Positions 1 through 8,664 of a stretch of 64,000 nucleotides of DNA are shown here, piece by piece. The notes beneath the pieces are model-generated. The model had not been told where the DNA came from, did not search any database, and saw only the letters and a program-made list of their open reading frames with translations. Source of the stretch: Alphaproteobacteria bacterium (GTDB lineage: Bacteria > Pseudomonadota > Alphaproteobacteria > Micropepsales > Micropepsaceae); the NCBI GenBank assembly GCA_947475445.1, contig CANJLC010000004.1, positions 62,001 through 126,000 of the forward strand, in the 5' to 3' direction. Made by a program: the position numbers and the translations under genes. Within the stretch, counting starts at the first letter, position 1. Every line of letters starts with the position of its first letter.

Positions 1-816
1 CATAACACCCTTCCGGAAGCCGCCGCCCGCGTCACGGGCGAAGCCCTGGCGCTCAGCGCCATACTGGGCACCGCCCTGAAGCTGGACGGCCGCCTGACGA
101 TCCAGACAAAATCCGACGGTCCGCTGGATATCATCGCGGCAGACTATTACGGGGAAAGCCAAGACAGGCCGCGTGGCGTGCGCAGTTTCGCGCGGGTGGA
201 CGCCAGCCGTCTCGATGAGTTGAACGATCCCAGCTTCCGCGCCCTCGTAGGCAAGGGTTCGCTCGCCATCACCATCGAACCCAGGACAGGCGGCAATACC
301 TACCAGGGCATTGTCGCCTTGTCGGAAGACGGCATCGCGGCTTCCGCCGAAACCTATTTCCTGCAGTCCGAACAATTGCCCACGGTGCTGCGCCTGGCCG
401 CCGCCCCACTGTATGTGGCGGGCGAGAAGGAGCCGCGCTGGCGCGCCGCCGGCATCATGCTGCAGATGACCCCGGAATCCGCGCGCCCCGATGCTGCGCC
501 CGAGGAAGTCGAGAGCAATGACGACTGGCAGCGCCTGTCATTGCTCCTCAAGACCGTGGAAGACCTGGAGCTGCTGGACACCCAGCTGACCGCGGAAACA
601 GTGCTGTGGCGTCTGTTCCACGAAGACGAGGTGATCGTTCATCCCGCGTTGCCCATCGCTTTCCGATGCGACTGCGCGCCGGAGCGCATCGCCCTGGTGC
701 TGCAAGGCTATGCGCCGGAAGAGCGCGCTTCCCTGGCCGATCCCGATGGCATGATACGGGCGCGCTGCGAATTTTGCGGCACCACGCACGAGATCGCGCC
801 GGATACGCTATCATAA
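1..816 (+). CDS. hslO: Hsp33 redox-regulated holdase chaperone (5' truncated)
   Basis: The frame is open from the first base, so the N-terminus lies outside the window; 271 residues are visible. Hsp33 is a cytosolic holdase that is activated when oxidative stress releases the zinc bound by four C-terminal cysteines. Those cysteines are present: a CDC pair and, about 30 residues later, CEFC, followed by only about a dozen residues. The upstream part fits the Hsp33 core (for example LSAILGTALKLDGRLTIQ and GGNTYQGIV). It ends convergently with argE. In alphaproteobacteria hslO often sits near apaG and metZ, as it does here. The family call is secure; the start cannot be seen. Confidence 0.95.
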   Translation, partial: HNTLPEAAARVTGEALALSAILGTALKLDGRLTIQTKSDGPLDIIAADYYGESQDRPRGVRSFARVDASRLDELNDPSFRALVGKGSLAITIEPRTGGNTYQGIVALSEDGIAASAETYFLQSEQLPTVLRLAAAPLYVAGEKEPRWRAAGIMLQMTPESARPDAAPEEVESNDDWQRLSLLLKTVEDLELLDTQLTAETVLWRLFHEDEVIVHPALPIAFRCDCAPERIALVLQGYAPEERASLADPDGMIRARCEFCGTTHEIAPDTLS

Positions 817-818
817 TC

Positions 819-876
819 CTCCATGGGCGGACTTGATCCGCCCATCCATGGATGGCCGGGTCGAGCCCGGCCAGGG
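819..876. repeat. Double-hairpin palindromic intergenic element between convergent hslO and argE
   Basis: There are two back-to-back hairpins. Arms 823-831 and 837-845 (ATGGGCGGA/TCCGCCCAT) enclose a 5-base loop. Arms 853-860 and 866-873 (TGGCCGGG/CCCGGCCA) enclose TCGAG. The second hairpin resembles the interspersed alphaproteobacterial palindrome whose chance translation begins MDGRV-PG. Here it fills the space between two converging genes and may act as a bidirectional terminator, although neither side has a T tract. The hairpins are seen directly; membership of a dispersed family is recalled, not tested. Confidence 0.65.
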
Positions 877-879
877 CGA

Positions 880-2022
880 TTATTGAGAGGCCTTCGCGAT
901 CACTTTTCGCAGGAACGCCTCGCAGGCTTCAATCTCGCTGACGGCGCAATATTCATCCGCCCGGTGCGCCTGCTCGATGGAGCCGGGGCCGCAGATCACG
1001 GCTGGGATGCCATAAGACTGGAAATGCCCGGCCTCGGTGCCATAGGCCACGGCCTCCACCTGGTTGGCGCCCGTCAGTTCGCGCGCCAGGCGCACCGCCG
1101 GGGAATCCTCGTCCATTTTCAAGCCGGGATATTGCGCATGCATTTGCGTCTGGAACGCGGCCTCGCTGGCGCGGGCGCGGTATTTGGGCAGCACTTCGCT
1201 TTCCGCGCGGCGGCTCACCGTATCCAGGATGGCCTGGGGATCGCGGTCGGGCAGGCAGCGATATTCCCAGGTCACGTCCGCCCGCGCCGCCAATATGTTC
1301 ACCGCCGTGCCGCCGCCGATCACGGTGGCCTGCACCGTGGAATGAGGTGGATCGAAACGCGCATCCTCGTCAGCGCGCAGCCCGTCCCACACGCTGTCCA
1401 GCAGGCTGACAAATCCGCCCGCCATCATCACGGCGTTGGCGCCTTTTTCCGGGGCGCTGGAATGATGTTCCCGGCCGCAGCAATGCGTCACCATCTTGGC
1501 GCCGCCCTTGTGCGCCCCCACGATCTTCATCAGCGTCGGTTCACCCACCAGCGCCAGCGCGGGCCTGATGCCCTCGCGCTTTAAATCCTCCAGCAGCCCG
1601 GTGACGCCGACGCAGCCGATCTCCTCGTCATAGGACAGGGCGAAATGGATCGGGCGCTTCAGCCGGGCCTTTGCGATCTCCGGCGCCAGCGACAAAGCCG
1701 TGCCGACAAAGCCTTTCATGTCGCAGGCGCCCCGACCGTAAAGCTTGCCGTCTCGCACTTCGGCCTTGAAGGGATCGCTGGACCAGTCCTGTCCATCCAC
1801 CGGCACCACATCGGTATGACCCGACAGGACGTAGCCGCCATCGCCTTCCGGCCCGATGGTGGCGAAGAGGTTGGCTTTCTTGCCCGTCGCGTCATGGGTG
1901 AGGCGGCAGCGCGCCCCGGATTTTTCCAGATGACCTTGCGCGAAGCGGATCAGCTCCAAATTGGAACCGCGGCTGGTGGTGTCGAATCCGATGAGCGTCT
2001 TGACCAGATCGAGCGCGCCCAT
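880..2022 (-). CDS. argE: Acetylornithine deacetylase (M20 metallopeptidase family)
   Basis: This is a 380-residue cytosolic enzyme that hydrolyses N2-acetylornithine to ornithine and acetate in arginine synthesis. M20 di-zinc landmarks are in order: SGHTDVVPVDG (His69, Asp71), GACDMKG (bridging Asp101), YDEEIG (catalytic and metal Glu133/134), and a late TEAGHF plus HRADEY. I start it at MGALDLVKTL; the frame continues upstream into folE, but those residues have no family character. It lies 8 bases after folE on the same strand, so they are probably co-transcribed. Other M20 amidohydrolases are possible, but the length and motifs fit ArgE best. Confidence 0.9.
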   Translation of the reverse strand: MGALDLVKTLIGFDTTSRGSNLELIRFAQGHLEKSGARCRLTHDATGKKANLFATIGPEGDGGYVLSGHTDVVPVDGQDWSSDPFKAEVRDGKLYGRGACDMKGFVGTALSLAPEIAKARLKRPIHFALSYDEEIGCVGVTGLLEDLKREGIRPALALVGEPTLMKIVGAHKGGAKMVTHCCGREHHSSAPEKGANAVMMAGGFVSLLDSVWDGLRADEDARFDPPHSTVQATVIGGGTAVNILAARADVTWEYRCLPDRDPQAILDTVSRRAESEVLPKYRARASEAAFQTQMHAQYPGLKMDEDSPAVRLARELTGANQVEAVAYGTEAGHFQSYGIPAVICGPGSIEQAHRADEYCAVSEIEACEAFLRKVIAKASQ

Positions 2023-2030
2023 GGAAATGT

Positions 2031-2663
2031 CTATCGGTCTTCGCGGCTGGCGGGGTTGCCGATCACGGCCAGGAATTCGCGGCGCGTGACATCGTTGTCG
2101 CGGAAGGCGCCCAGCATGGAGGATGTCACCATGGTGACGCCGGTCTTGTGCACGCCGCGCGTGGTCATGCATTGATGCCCTGCCTCAATCACCACCGCCA
2201 CGCCCTTTGGCTTCAGGACCTTCTGGATGCATTGGGCGATCTGGGCGTTCATCTTCTCCTGCACCTGCAGGCGCCGGGCAAAGGCTTCCACCACCCGCGC
2301 CAGCTTGGAAATGCCCACCACCTTGTTGGTGGGGAGGTAGCCGACATGGGCGCGGCCGATGATGGGGGCCAGATGATGCTCGCAATGGCTCTCGAAGCGG
2401 ATGTCCTTCAGGATCACCATGTCGTCATAGCCTTCGACTTCCTCGAAGGTGCGCTTGAGATACTCTTCCGGGTCCTGGTCATAGCCGCTGAACCAGTCCT
2501 CGAAGGCGCGTGCGACGCGCGCCGGCGTGTCGCGCAGGCCCTCGCGGGACGGATCGTCGCCCGCCCAGCGCAGCAGCGTATGCACCGCGCGCTCGGCATC
2601 CTCGCGGCTGGGCCGGTCGGGATTGGTGGCGAAACAGGGATTTGTGTAATCGGTCTTGGCCAT
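2031..2663 (-). CDS. folE: GTP cyclohydrolase I
   Basis: A 210-residue protein that converts GTP to 7,8-dihydroneopterin triphosphate, the first step of tetrahydrofolate synthesis (also used for queuosine-type pterin precursors). The zinc ligands are visible: Cys94 and His97 in SHCEHHLAP and Cys165 in [10 protein letters not shown]. The catalytic His-rich segment and the C-terminal MLGAFRD are also typical. The length is normal for bacterial type IA enzymes with a short N-terminal extension. It is followed directly by argE and preceded, across a hairpin, by apaG. Confidence 0.97.
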   Translation of the reverse strand: MAKTDYTNPCFATNPDRPSREDAERAVHTLLRWAGDDPSREGLRDTPARVARAFEDWFSGYDQDPEEYLKRTFEEVEGYDDMVILKDIRFESHCEHHLAPIIGRAHVGYLPTNKVVGISKLARVVEAFARRLQVQEKMNAQIAQCIQKVLKPKGVAVVIEAGHQCMTTRGVHKTGVTMVTSSMLGAFRDNDVTRREFLAVIGNPASREDR

Positions 2664-2692
2664 GAAAGTCCTGGAAATCGGAAAGGGCGATT

Positions 2693-2714
2693 AACGCGCC
2701 GATGATGGCGCGTT
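2693..2714 (-). terminator. Hairpin between apaG and folE
   Basis: Perfect 8-bp arms AACGCGCC and GGCGCGTT enclose a 6-base loop in the 75-base gap between apaG and folE. There is no clear T tract on either strand, so it could be a weak terminator, a processing site or a leader structure for folE. Confidence 0.35.
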
Positions 2715-2738
2715 TCAACCATTTCTTGCCTAGGGCTT

Positions 2739-3131
2739 CTAGTGTATCTGACGCTGTTCGTAAGGGCTTTCCAGCAGGAAGGCGGGAATTTCCGCCTCGA
2801 AGGCTTCACCCGAGGCGGCCTTCATCTGGTAGCGGCCCCGCATCAGGCCCGAAGCGGTGGGCAGCGGGCAGCCCGAGGTGTACTGGAATTTCTCGCCCGG
2901 CGCGATCACCGGCTGTGCCCCGACCACGCCCGGGCCGCTGACTTCCTTCACGGTGCCGATGGCATCGGTGATGTTCCAGTAGCGCGACAGAAGCTGCACG
3001 GATTCCTGGCCGCGATTTTCAATCGTCACCGTATAGGACCAGACATAGCGCCGGTCGTCCGGATCGGACTGGTCGTCAAGATAGGCGGGCTTTACCGCAA
3101 AGTGAATGGACCGGGTTTCGCGCTCATACAT
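2739..3131 (-). CDS. apaG: ApaG domain protein (DUF525)
   Basis: A 130-residue single-domain protein of the ApaG family, an immunoglobulin/fibronectin-III-like fold also found in some F-box and polymerase-associated proteins. The glycine-rich GPGVVGAQPVIAPGEKFQYT and SGCPLPTASGLMRGRYQM segments are diagnostic. Loss of apaG in enterics affects cobalt resistance and magnesium efflux; the biochemical role is unsettled. The start ATG encodes MYERETRSIHF, standard for alphaproteobacterial ApaG. It lies upstream of folE on the same strand. Confidence 0.95.
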   Translation of the reverse strand: MYERETRSIHFAVKPAYLDDQSDPDDRRYVWSYTVTIENRGQESVQLLSRYWNITDAIGTVKEVSGPGVVGAQPVIAPGEKFQYTSGCPLPTASGLMRGRYQMKAASGEAFEAEIPAFLLESPYEQRQIH

Positions 3132-3179
3132 GTCCCGATTATGGACCCTCTGTCCGCCAGTGCAAGCGTGTTAAACGCG

Positions 3180-3298
3180 ACTGGTTAGCGCGGTTGCCGC
3201 GGCCCGCTACGCGGGCGTTCGGCCGACAACAGCTCACCGCGCTACGCTGTCGCTAGCGGTAGAGCTTTTGCTGATCGGCCTCACTGGTTAGCGCGGTT
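3180..3298. repeat. Imperfect palindromic element bracketed by a 16-bp direct repeat
   Basis: The same 16 bases (ACTGGTTAGCGCGGTT) occur at 3180-3195 and 3283-3298; the second copy covers the stop codon of the OsmC gene. Between them lie a short hairpin (CCCGC-TAC-GCGGG) and an imperfect inverted repeat of about 60 bases, 3221-3280, from GGCCGACAACAGCTC to the complementary AGAGCTTTTGCTGATCGGCC. The layout suggests insertion or duplication of a small mobile or REP-like palindrome. No coding potential is apparent. Confidence 0.55.
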
Positions 3299-3722
3299 CG
3301 ATGCTAACGCTGGTTTTGACCGAATTGGCGATAAAACAGGCAGCGTGCGCCAGGTGGTGAATTTCGGCCAGGTGGGCGGCATCGGCGCTGCAAACCACTT
3401 TGGGGCGCAGGATGACGCGCGTCATCCACAATTTGCCGCCGTCATTTTCCAGAAAGCCCACGGCATCATCTTCGTAAGATTCCACGCTGACTTTCTTTTT
3501 GCTGGCGATGGCCAGGAAGCTCAGCATGTGACAGGAGGAAAGCGCCGCCACCAGCAAATCCTCGGGATCGCCCCTGGCCGGATCGCCCTTGTAGGCAGGC
3601 GCGGATGAAAAAGTCACCGGCGCGCCATTCTTGAAAGCGATGGTGTGATTGCGCGGATAGGTTTCGTAAGTGAAGGGCGCATCGCCCCGCACCCAGTTGA
3701 GTGCGATCTTGTGCTCGGCCAT
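3288..3722 (-). CDS. OsmC/Ohr-family peroxidase
   Basis: A 144-residue member of the OsmC superfamily, small dimeric thiol peroxidases that reduce organic hydroperoxides. The two family cysteines are present in ALSSCHMLSFL and AHAACFIANS, and DPEDLLVAALSSC is the typical helix around the peroxidatic cysteine. It resembles the broader OsmC/YhfA type more than classical Ohr. Its ATG shares one base with the metZ stop codon (TGATG), so translation is probably coupled to metZ. A shared role in sulfur or redox balance is inference. Confidence 0.88.
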   Translation of the reverse strand: MAEHKIALNWVRGDAPFTYETYPRNHTIAFKNGAPVTFSSAPAYKGDPARGDPEDLLVAALSSCHMLSFLAIASKKKVSVESYEDDAVGFLENDGGKLWMTRVILRPKVVCSADAAHLAEIHHLAHAACFIANSVKTSVSIEPR

Positions 3723-4915
3723 CAGGCGACCTTCAGCGCCTGTTCCAGATCTTCACAAAGGTCATCCGCATCTTCCAGGCCCACCGACAGGCGCAGCAGG
3801 CCCGACGTCACGCCCAGCGCGGCGCGCGCCTCGGGTGTCAGCTTTTGGTGCGTGGTGGTTTCCGGATGGGTGATCAGGCTCTTGGCGTCGCCCAGATTGT
3901 TGGAGATGTCGATCAGGCCCAGGGCATTGGCCAGCTTGAATGCGGATTTCTTGCCGCCTTCCACCTCGAACGCCACCACGCCGCCGCCGCCTTCCATCTG
4001 GGCGCGGGCCAGATTGTGCTGCGGATGATCGGCGCGGAAAGGATAGAGCACGCGCGTGACTTTTTTCTGCCCGGCCAGGAAGTCGGAAACCCGCACGGCA
4101 TTCTCGCAATGCGCCTTCATGCGCAGGTCGAGCGTCTCGAGGCTCTTCAAATGCAGCCAGGCATTGAAGGGGCTGATCGAAGGGCCGGTGTTGCGCAGGA
4201 AAACCTGCAAATGATCGTCGAGGAATTTCTGGCCGCACAGGATCATGCCGCCCAGGGCGCGGCCCTGGCCGTCAATGTATTTGGTGGTGGAATGCACCAC
4301 GATATGCGCGCCAAATTCGATGGGCCGCTGCAGCGCCGGCGTGGCGAAGGCGTTGTCCACCACCATCAGCGCGCCATGCTTGTCCGCGATCCTGGCCACG
4401 GCGCCCAAATCCACGATCGCGAGGGTGGGGTTGGACGGCGTTTCCAGGAACAGCATGCGGGTTTGCGGCCGCACGGCTTTTTCCCAGGCGCTCACATCCG
4501 TGCCGTCCACCAGGGTGGTGGTGATGCCAAAGCGGGGCAATATCTGCTCCACCACATGCAGGCAGGACCCGAACATCGCCTTGGCGGCCACGACATGATC
4601 GCCGGTCTTCAGCCCCGCCAGGAAGACGGAGGTCACCGCCGCCATGCCGGTGGCTGTGGCGCGGCCGACCGCGGCGCCTTCCAGCGCCGCCATGCGGTCC
4701 TCGAACATGGAAATGGTGGGATTGCCGAAGCGGCTATACTGGTAGCCGCCGATCTCGCCCTTGAAGCGGGCTTCGGCTTCCTCGGCTTCCTCATAGGCAT
4801 AGCCCGAGGTCATGAACAGCGCTTCGCTGGTCTCCTGGAAGCCCGAACGCATGGTTCCGGCCCGCACCCCCAAGGTGCGTTTTTTCCAGTTTCCGGGCTT
4901 TTTGTTGGTCGCCAT
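3722..4915 (-). CDS. metZ: O-succinylhomoserine sulfhydrylase (PLP-dependent Cys/Met metabolism family)
   Basis: A 397-residue PLP enzyme of the cystathionine gamma-synthase superfamily that makes homocysteine from O-succinylhomoserine and sulfide. Recognisable segments are YQYSRFGNPT, ATGMAAV, the PLP aspartate in VVDNAFATP, and the Schiff-base lysine in HSTTKYIDGQ (Lys212). I start at MATNKKPGNW, with AGGA 8 bases upstream; a TTG 21 bases earlier is less likely. It is coupled to the downstream OsmC gene. Distinguishing MetZ from O-acetylhomoserine sulfhydrylase or gamma-synthase needs phylogeny, but overall similarity favours MetZ. Confidence 0.9.
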   Translation of the reverse strand: MATNKKPGNWKKRTLGVRAGTMRSGFQETSEALFMTSGYAYEEAEEAEARFKGEIGGYQYSRFGNPTISMFEDRMAALEGAAVGRATATGMAAVTSVFLAGLKTGDHVVAAKAMFGSCLHVVEQILPRFGITTTLVDGTDVSAWEKAVRPQTRMLFLETPSNPTLAIVDLGAVARIADKHGALMVVDNAFATPALQRPIEFGAHIVVHSTTKYIDGQGRALGGMILCGQKFLDDHLQVFLRNTGPSISPFNAWLHLKSLETLDLRMKAHCENAVRVSDFLAGQKKVTRVLYPFRADHPQHNLARAQMEGGGGVVAFEVEGGKKSAFKLANALGLIDISNNLGDAKSLITHPETTTHQKLTPEARAALGVTSGLLRLSVGLEDADDLCEDLEQALKVA

Positions 4916-5052
4916 GGATTTTTCCTGTCTGGGCAAGGTTTTCGCGTGCTTGCGGGGTTTGGGTCAAGTTCCTTAGACTCCCTGCCGATCCGTTCGGTCA
5001 TGCGAAAAATGCAGGCCCCGAAAACGCCTGAAAGGCCGGGAAAGATCAGGGA

Positions 5053-5571
5053 ATGAAGCGGCTTTACCTGTTGCGCCACGCCAAGGCCGTTCCCGCCGAT
5101 CCCGGGCTGGACGATCATGGCCGCGAATTGACGGTCCGGGGCATGCATGACGCTGCCGCCATGGCCCGTTACCTGCGCAAGAACGGGTTTGCGCCTGACC
5201 TGATCCTGGCCTCGACATCGGCGCGCACGCGCCAGACCGCCGACCTGGTCTCACGCGAAGTGCCCGCCAAAATAGACTATCGCGACGCGCTCTATCTGGC
5301 GGAAGCCGGACGCTTGCTGGCGGCGGTGCAGGTGCTGGCGCAAAGCGTGGATGGCGTCATGCTGGTGGGCCACAATCCCGGCCTCGAAGAACTGGCGACG
5401 CTGCTGGCGCGCGAACCGGTGCGCCGCAAGAAACGCGCCCGCCGCGATGTGCTGGAGGAAAAATTCCCCACCGCCGCGCTGGCGGTGCTGGATTTCGAGG
5501 TCGAGAAATGGCGCGACCTGCGGCCGGGCGAGGGCGTTTTGATCGATTTCGTCAGGCCAAAGGACCTATAG
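5053..5571 (+). CDS. sixA: SixA-type histidine phosphatase
   Basis: A 172-residue protein of the histidine phosphatase (phosphoglycerate mutase-like) superfamily. The N-terminal LYLLRHAKA carries the catalytic His9, ASTSARTRQTA the phosphate-binding Arg, and MLVGHNPGLEEL the second His. SixA proteins dephosphorylate phosphohistidine on HPt domains or on PTS proteins. Residues 130-145 carry a basic insert (RRKKRARR) that may contact nucleic acid or an acidic partner. It is divergent from metZ; its stop overlaps that of the converging GNAT gene. Confidence 0.88.
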   Translation: MKRLYLLRHAKAVPADPGLDDHGRELTVRGMHDAAAMARYLRKNGFAPDLILASTSARTRQTADLVSREVPAKIDYRDALYLAEAGRLLAAVQVLAQSVDGVMLVGHNPGLEELATLLAREPVRRKKRARRDVLEEKFPTAALAVLDFEVEKWRDLRPGEGVLIDFVRPKDL

Positions 5572-6135
5572 CTCGGCCCGGACTGTCGCCAGCCGCTTCC
5601 AGCCGAACGCCACTTCCGGCGTCGGTTCTCCGCCGAGCCGCGTCAAGCGCTCTGCTACCCGCTGTCCGCCCATGGCTTCATAGAAGAAGCAGGCATTGTT
5701 GCGGGCATGGCTCCAGATCAGGCAGGAGTTGAGCTTGCGTTCCTTCAGTGCCGCAAAGGCGCCATGCAGCAGCGTGCGCCCCACGCCCAGCCCGAAAAAA
5801 CCCGGGTCCACATAAAGCGTGTAGACCTCGCCTTCGAAGCCAAGCCCACGGTCGCGCGCGCTGCCCAGGCTGGAAAGGCCGACCAGGCCATGCTCGCGGT
5901 CTTCCACCACGATCACCGAGCCTTGCGCCTGCAGCTGGCTTTGCCAGCGGGCGGTATGGGTTTTGACCGACATGCCGGACAGCAAAGTGTGCGGCAGGAT
6001 GCCCGCATATGTGTCTTGCCAGGATTCAACGTAGATGCGCGCCAGATCAGCGGCGTCTGAAGGCCGCGCCTGTCTGAGACTCAGCGCGAGATCGTTCACG
6101 ACCCAATAGTTGCCGCAACGGCGAACGTCCGGCAA
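5566..6135 (-). CDS. GNAT-family N-acetyltransferase
   Basis: An up to 189-residue GNAT protein. The acetyl-CoA-binding motif A is visible as GFFGLGVGRTLL, preceded by the strand GEVYTLYVDP and followed by the NACFFYEAMGG motif. The substrate cannot be deduced. The frame opens with TTG at 6135; a GTG at 6099 (residues NDLALSLRQA onwards) is an equally good start, and neither has a strong ribosome-binding site. It begins 11 bases after the acyltransferase gene on the same strand and shares stop-codon bases (CTATAG) with sixA. Confidence 0.85.
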   Translation of the reverse strand: MPDVRRCGNYWVVNDLALSLRQARPSDAADLARIYVESWQDTYAGILPHTLLSGMSVKTHTARWQSQLQAQGSVIVVEDREHGLVGLSSLGSARDRGLGFEGEVYTLYVDPGFFGLGVGRTLLHGAFAALKERKLNSCLIWSHARNNACFFYEAMGGQRVAERLTRLGGEPTPEVAFGWKRLATVRAEL

Positions 6136-6146
6136 GCCTCAAATTT

Positions 6147-7313
6147 TTATTTCTGATCTTTACGGTTGTCGAAATATCGCTTTAGCGCGGCGGCGGCCGG
6201 GTGTTCGACGGCAACGGCGAGCAATGCGCCCCAGCCGATGCAGACCAGCACCAGCAGCACCGGCTCCAGCCACCAGATCAGGGTGGAAAAGCGCATGCCT
6301 GCCACCATCGTGTCCGGCGGGGGATAATGCTGTTCGAAAATGCGGATGGCCTGCAGCCAGAAGGTCTGGCCCATATAGACGGCATAGGACCAGGCGCCCA
6401 TCAGCTGGGTCGCGCGGTTTTTCAGCGCGTCAGCAACAAGCCCGCGGTCAAAACTCAACGCCAGGATCAGCGCCAGCATCGGCAGCGCAATCCAGATGTC
6501 GCGCGCATTATGCGCCCAGCCATTGTGATAGAATGCATAGAGCAGCACGAAAAGCAGCGCCGCCTGGATCACGCTGTGCGCCCAGCGGGGCAGGGCGTCG
6601 CGCGGTTTCAAATCACGGTACAGCACCGCCATCCCCACGCCGATGGCGAAATCCGCCATGCCGCGCAGCACGCCATAGTCGAACGTAATGTCCAGGCCAT
6701 GCTTCGAGGTGGCGTTCAGCACGGCCAGGCCCGCAATGCCCGCCGCGATCAGGGCGACGCCGCGCCAGGCCTTGCCATTCGCCAGCCAGACATAGAGCGG
6801 AAACATCAGGCACAGCGCGAATTCGACGCTGACAAACCAGGACGCGCCATTCCAGGTCAACCGGTCCATGGTGTGCCAGGCATGGACCAGGAAAAGGCTC
6901 AGGACAAAGCCTTTCACCTGGATGTCGGGGTGATAGGCCAGCTCATAAATGGACGGCATGCCGTCCAGCTGCGAAAACCCCTTGGCGGCCAGCGTCAGCA
7001 GCAGCAGCGCGAAAAGCATAAAGAGATGCACGGGATACAGCCGCATCAGCCGCGATTTTAAAAAGCTGCTGTAACCGGCGCCGGTGAAAAGCTGCGCCAC
7101 CCGCGCGCCATAGACATGGGTGAGGATAAAGCCGGACAGGGCGAAGAAAAACTCCACCCACAGATAGCCGCGCGCCGCCAGCAGGTCGAGCCAGCGCCAG
7201 CCGGTGTAATGATGGCCTTCGCCGAAATGAAACAGGATGATCAGCAGCGGCGGGAAGGCGCGCACGCCCGCCAGCGCGCGTATCTCTTCCGGCCGTGCCT
7301 TGCTGTCCGCCAC
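6147..7313 (-). CDS. Acyltransferase 3 (OafA/YrhL-type) integral membrane protein
   Basis: A 388-residue polytopic protein with about ten hydrophobic segments. The N-terminus has the family signature RALAGVRAFPPLLIILFHF with its catalytic-type histidine, then VEFFFALSGFILTHVYGAR. Family members O-acylate extracytoplasmic sugars, lipopolysaccharide or peptidoglycan in the inner membrane. The GTG start at 7313 follows GGGG and leaves an 87-base divergent region to nupC; a longer start would run into the nupC promoter. The acceptor is unknown. Confidence 0.88.
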   Translation of the reverse strand: MADSKARPEEIRALAGVRAFPPLLIILFHFGEGHHYTGWRWLDLLAARGYLWVEFFFALSGFILTHVYGARVAQLFTGAGYSSFLKSRLMRLYPVHLFMLFALLLLTLAAKGFSQLDGMPSIYELAYHPDIQVKGFVLSLFLVHAWHTMDRLTWNGASWFVSVEFALCLMFPLYVWLANGKAWRGVALIAAGIAGLAVLNATSKHGLDITFDYGVLRGMADFAIGVGMAVLYRDLKPRDALPRWAHSVIQAALLFVLLYAFYHNGWAHNARDIWIALPMLALILALSFDRGLVADALKNRATQLMGAWSYAVYMGQTFWLQAIRIFEQHYPPPDTMVAGMRFSTLIWWLEPVLLVLVCIGWGALLAVAVEHPAAAALKRYFDNRKDQK

Positions 7314-7400
7314 CAGTGTCCCCTGCTGCGGCGGGACTGTACTGAGTCGTGCCGCCGCTGTCCTGCGCGAATCGGTTAGAGTCTGCCCCAAGGGGTGCCG

Positions 7401-8654
7401 ATGTCCGATTTTGCCATGACCCATCTGCAGCCGGTGCTGGGCATCGCCGTGATCCTTGGCCTAGCATGGGGACTGTCGGAAGATCGCAGCGCGTTTCGCT
7501 GGCGGCTGGTGGTGGCCGCCCTGGCGCTGCAGGCTGTCATCGCCATCGTCCTTCTCAAATTGCCGCTGGCGCGCGAGGCGTTGCTGGGCCTGAACGGCAT
7601 CGTCACGGCGCTCAGCAAGGCGACACAGGCGGGCACGGCTTTCGTGTTCGGCTATGTCGGCGGCGGCCCTGCGCCCTTCGCCGTTGCCAACCCGGCTTTC
7701 ATGACCAGCTTCGCCTTTGGCGTGCTGCCGCTGGTGATCGTGATTTCGGCGCTGTCGGCGCTGCTGTGGTACTGGCGCATCCTGCCGCTGGTGGTGGGCG
7801 CCCTGGCCTATGTCCTGAAGAAAACATTGGGGCTGGGCGGCGCGGTGGGGCTGGGCGCGGGCACCACGATATTTCTTGGCATGATCGAGGCGCCGCTTTT
7901 GATCCGTCCCTGCCTGCCGCGCCTCAACCGCACCGAACTCTTCATCCTGTTCACGGTGGGCCTGGCCTCGGTGGCCGGCACCATGTTCGTGCTTTACGCC
8001 ACCATTCTTTCCAGCGTGCTGCCGGGCGCGCTGGGCCATGTGCTGGTCGCTTCCGTGATGGCGCTGCCGGCCTCGGTGCTGGTGGCGCGGCTGATGGTGC
8101 CGGGCGATGCGGTGGCGGAAAATATTCCGGGCGATAGCGGCTTTCGCTCCAGCATGGACGCCATCTCGCGCGGCACCGAAGACGGCCTGAAAATGTTCCT
8201 CCAGGTGATGGCGCTGCTGATCGTGATGCTGGCGCTGGTATCGCTGGCCAACCAGATGCTGGGCCTGCTGCCTGCGTTTGGCGGCGCCCCCTTGACGCTG
8301 GAGCGCATGCTGGGCTGGCTGTTTGCGCCGCTGGTCTGGCTGTACGGCGTGCCCTGGCACCAGGCCGCCACCGCCGGCGCGCTGATGGGCACCAAGGCGG
8401 TGCTGAATGAACTGATCGCCTATATCAACATGGCGGGCCTGCCGCCCGGTGCGCTTGACCCGCGCACCACCCTCATCATGGTCTATGCCCTGTGCGGTTT
8501 CGCCAATCTGGGCAGCGTGGGAATCCTTATCGCGGCCATGAGCAGCCTGATGCACGAACGCCGCGCGGAAATTGTTCCGCTCTGCTTCAAGGCCCTGATT
8601 TCGGGAACCTTGGCGAGCGGGCTTTCTGCCTGCATGATCGGGCTGCTCACCTGA
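7401..8654 (+). CDS. nupC: Concentrative nucleoside transporter (CNT/NupC family)
   Basis: A 417-residue inner-membrane cation-coupled nucleoside importer. CNT signatures are clear: GMIEAPLLIRP (the G-Q/M-x-E-A-P-L substrate loop) and GTKAVLNELIAY (the second substrate/sodium motif). There is an N-terminal set of three hydrophobic helices, then the core with two re-entrant hairpins. The ATG at 7401 has AAGGGG at a good distance; an in-frame GTG lies 6 bases earlier. It ends 10 bases before the lipase gene, so the two are probably one transcript. Confidence 0.93.
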   Translation: MSDFAMTHLQPVLGIAVILGLAWGLSEDRSAFRWRLVVAALALQAVIAIVLLKLPLAREALLGLNGIVTALSKATQAGTAFVFGYVGGGPAPFAVANPAFMTSFAFGVLPLVIVISALSALLWYWRILPLVVGALAYVLKKTLGLGGAVGLGAGTTIFLGMIEAPLLIRPCLPRLNRTELFILFTVGLASVAGTMFVLYATILSSVLPGALGHVLVASVMALPASVLVARLMVPGDAVAENIPGDSGFRSSMDAISRGTEDGLKMFLQVMALLIVMLALVSLANQMLGLLPAFGGAPLTLERMLGWLFAPLVWLYGVPWHQAATAGALMGTKAVLNELIAYINMAGLPPGALDPRTTLIMVYALCGFANLGSVGILIAAMSSLMHERRAEIVPLCFKALISGTLASGLSACMIGLLT

Positions 8655-8664
8655 AGGGTCCGGT

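Noticed and set aside
823-1584. Plus-strand frame through the palindromic element into antisense argE
   Set aside because: Translation is of repeat and antisense sequence; argE on the other strand has complete M20 motifs.
4916-5052. SAM-II riboswitch before metZ
   Set aside because: CTTGACC and GCAAGC occur at suggestive places, but the P1 stem is only about four pairs and the pseudoknot segment is not evident.
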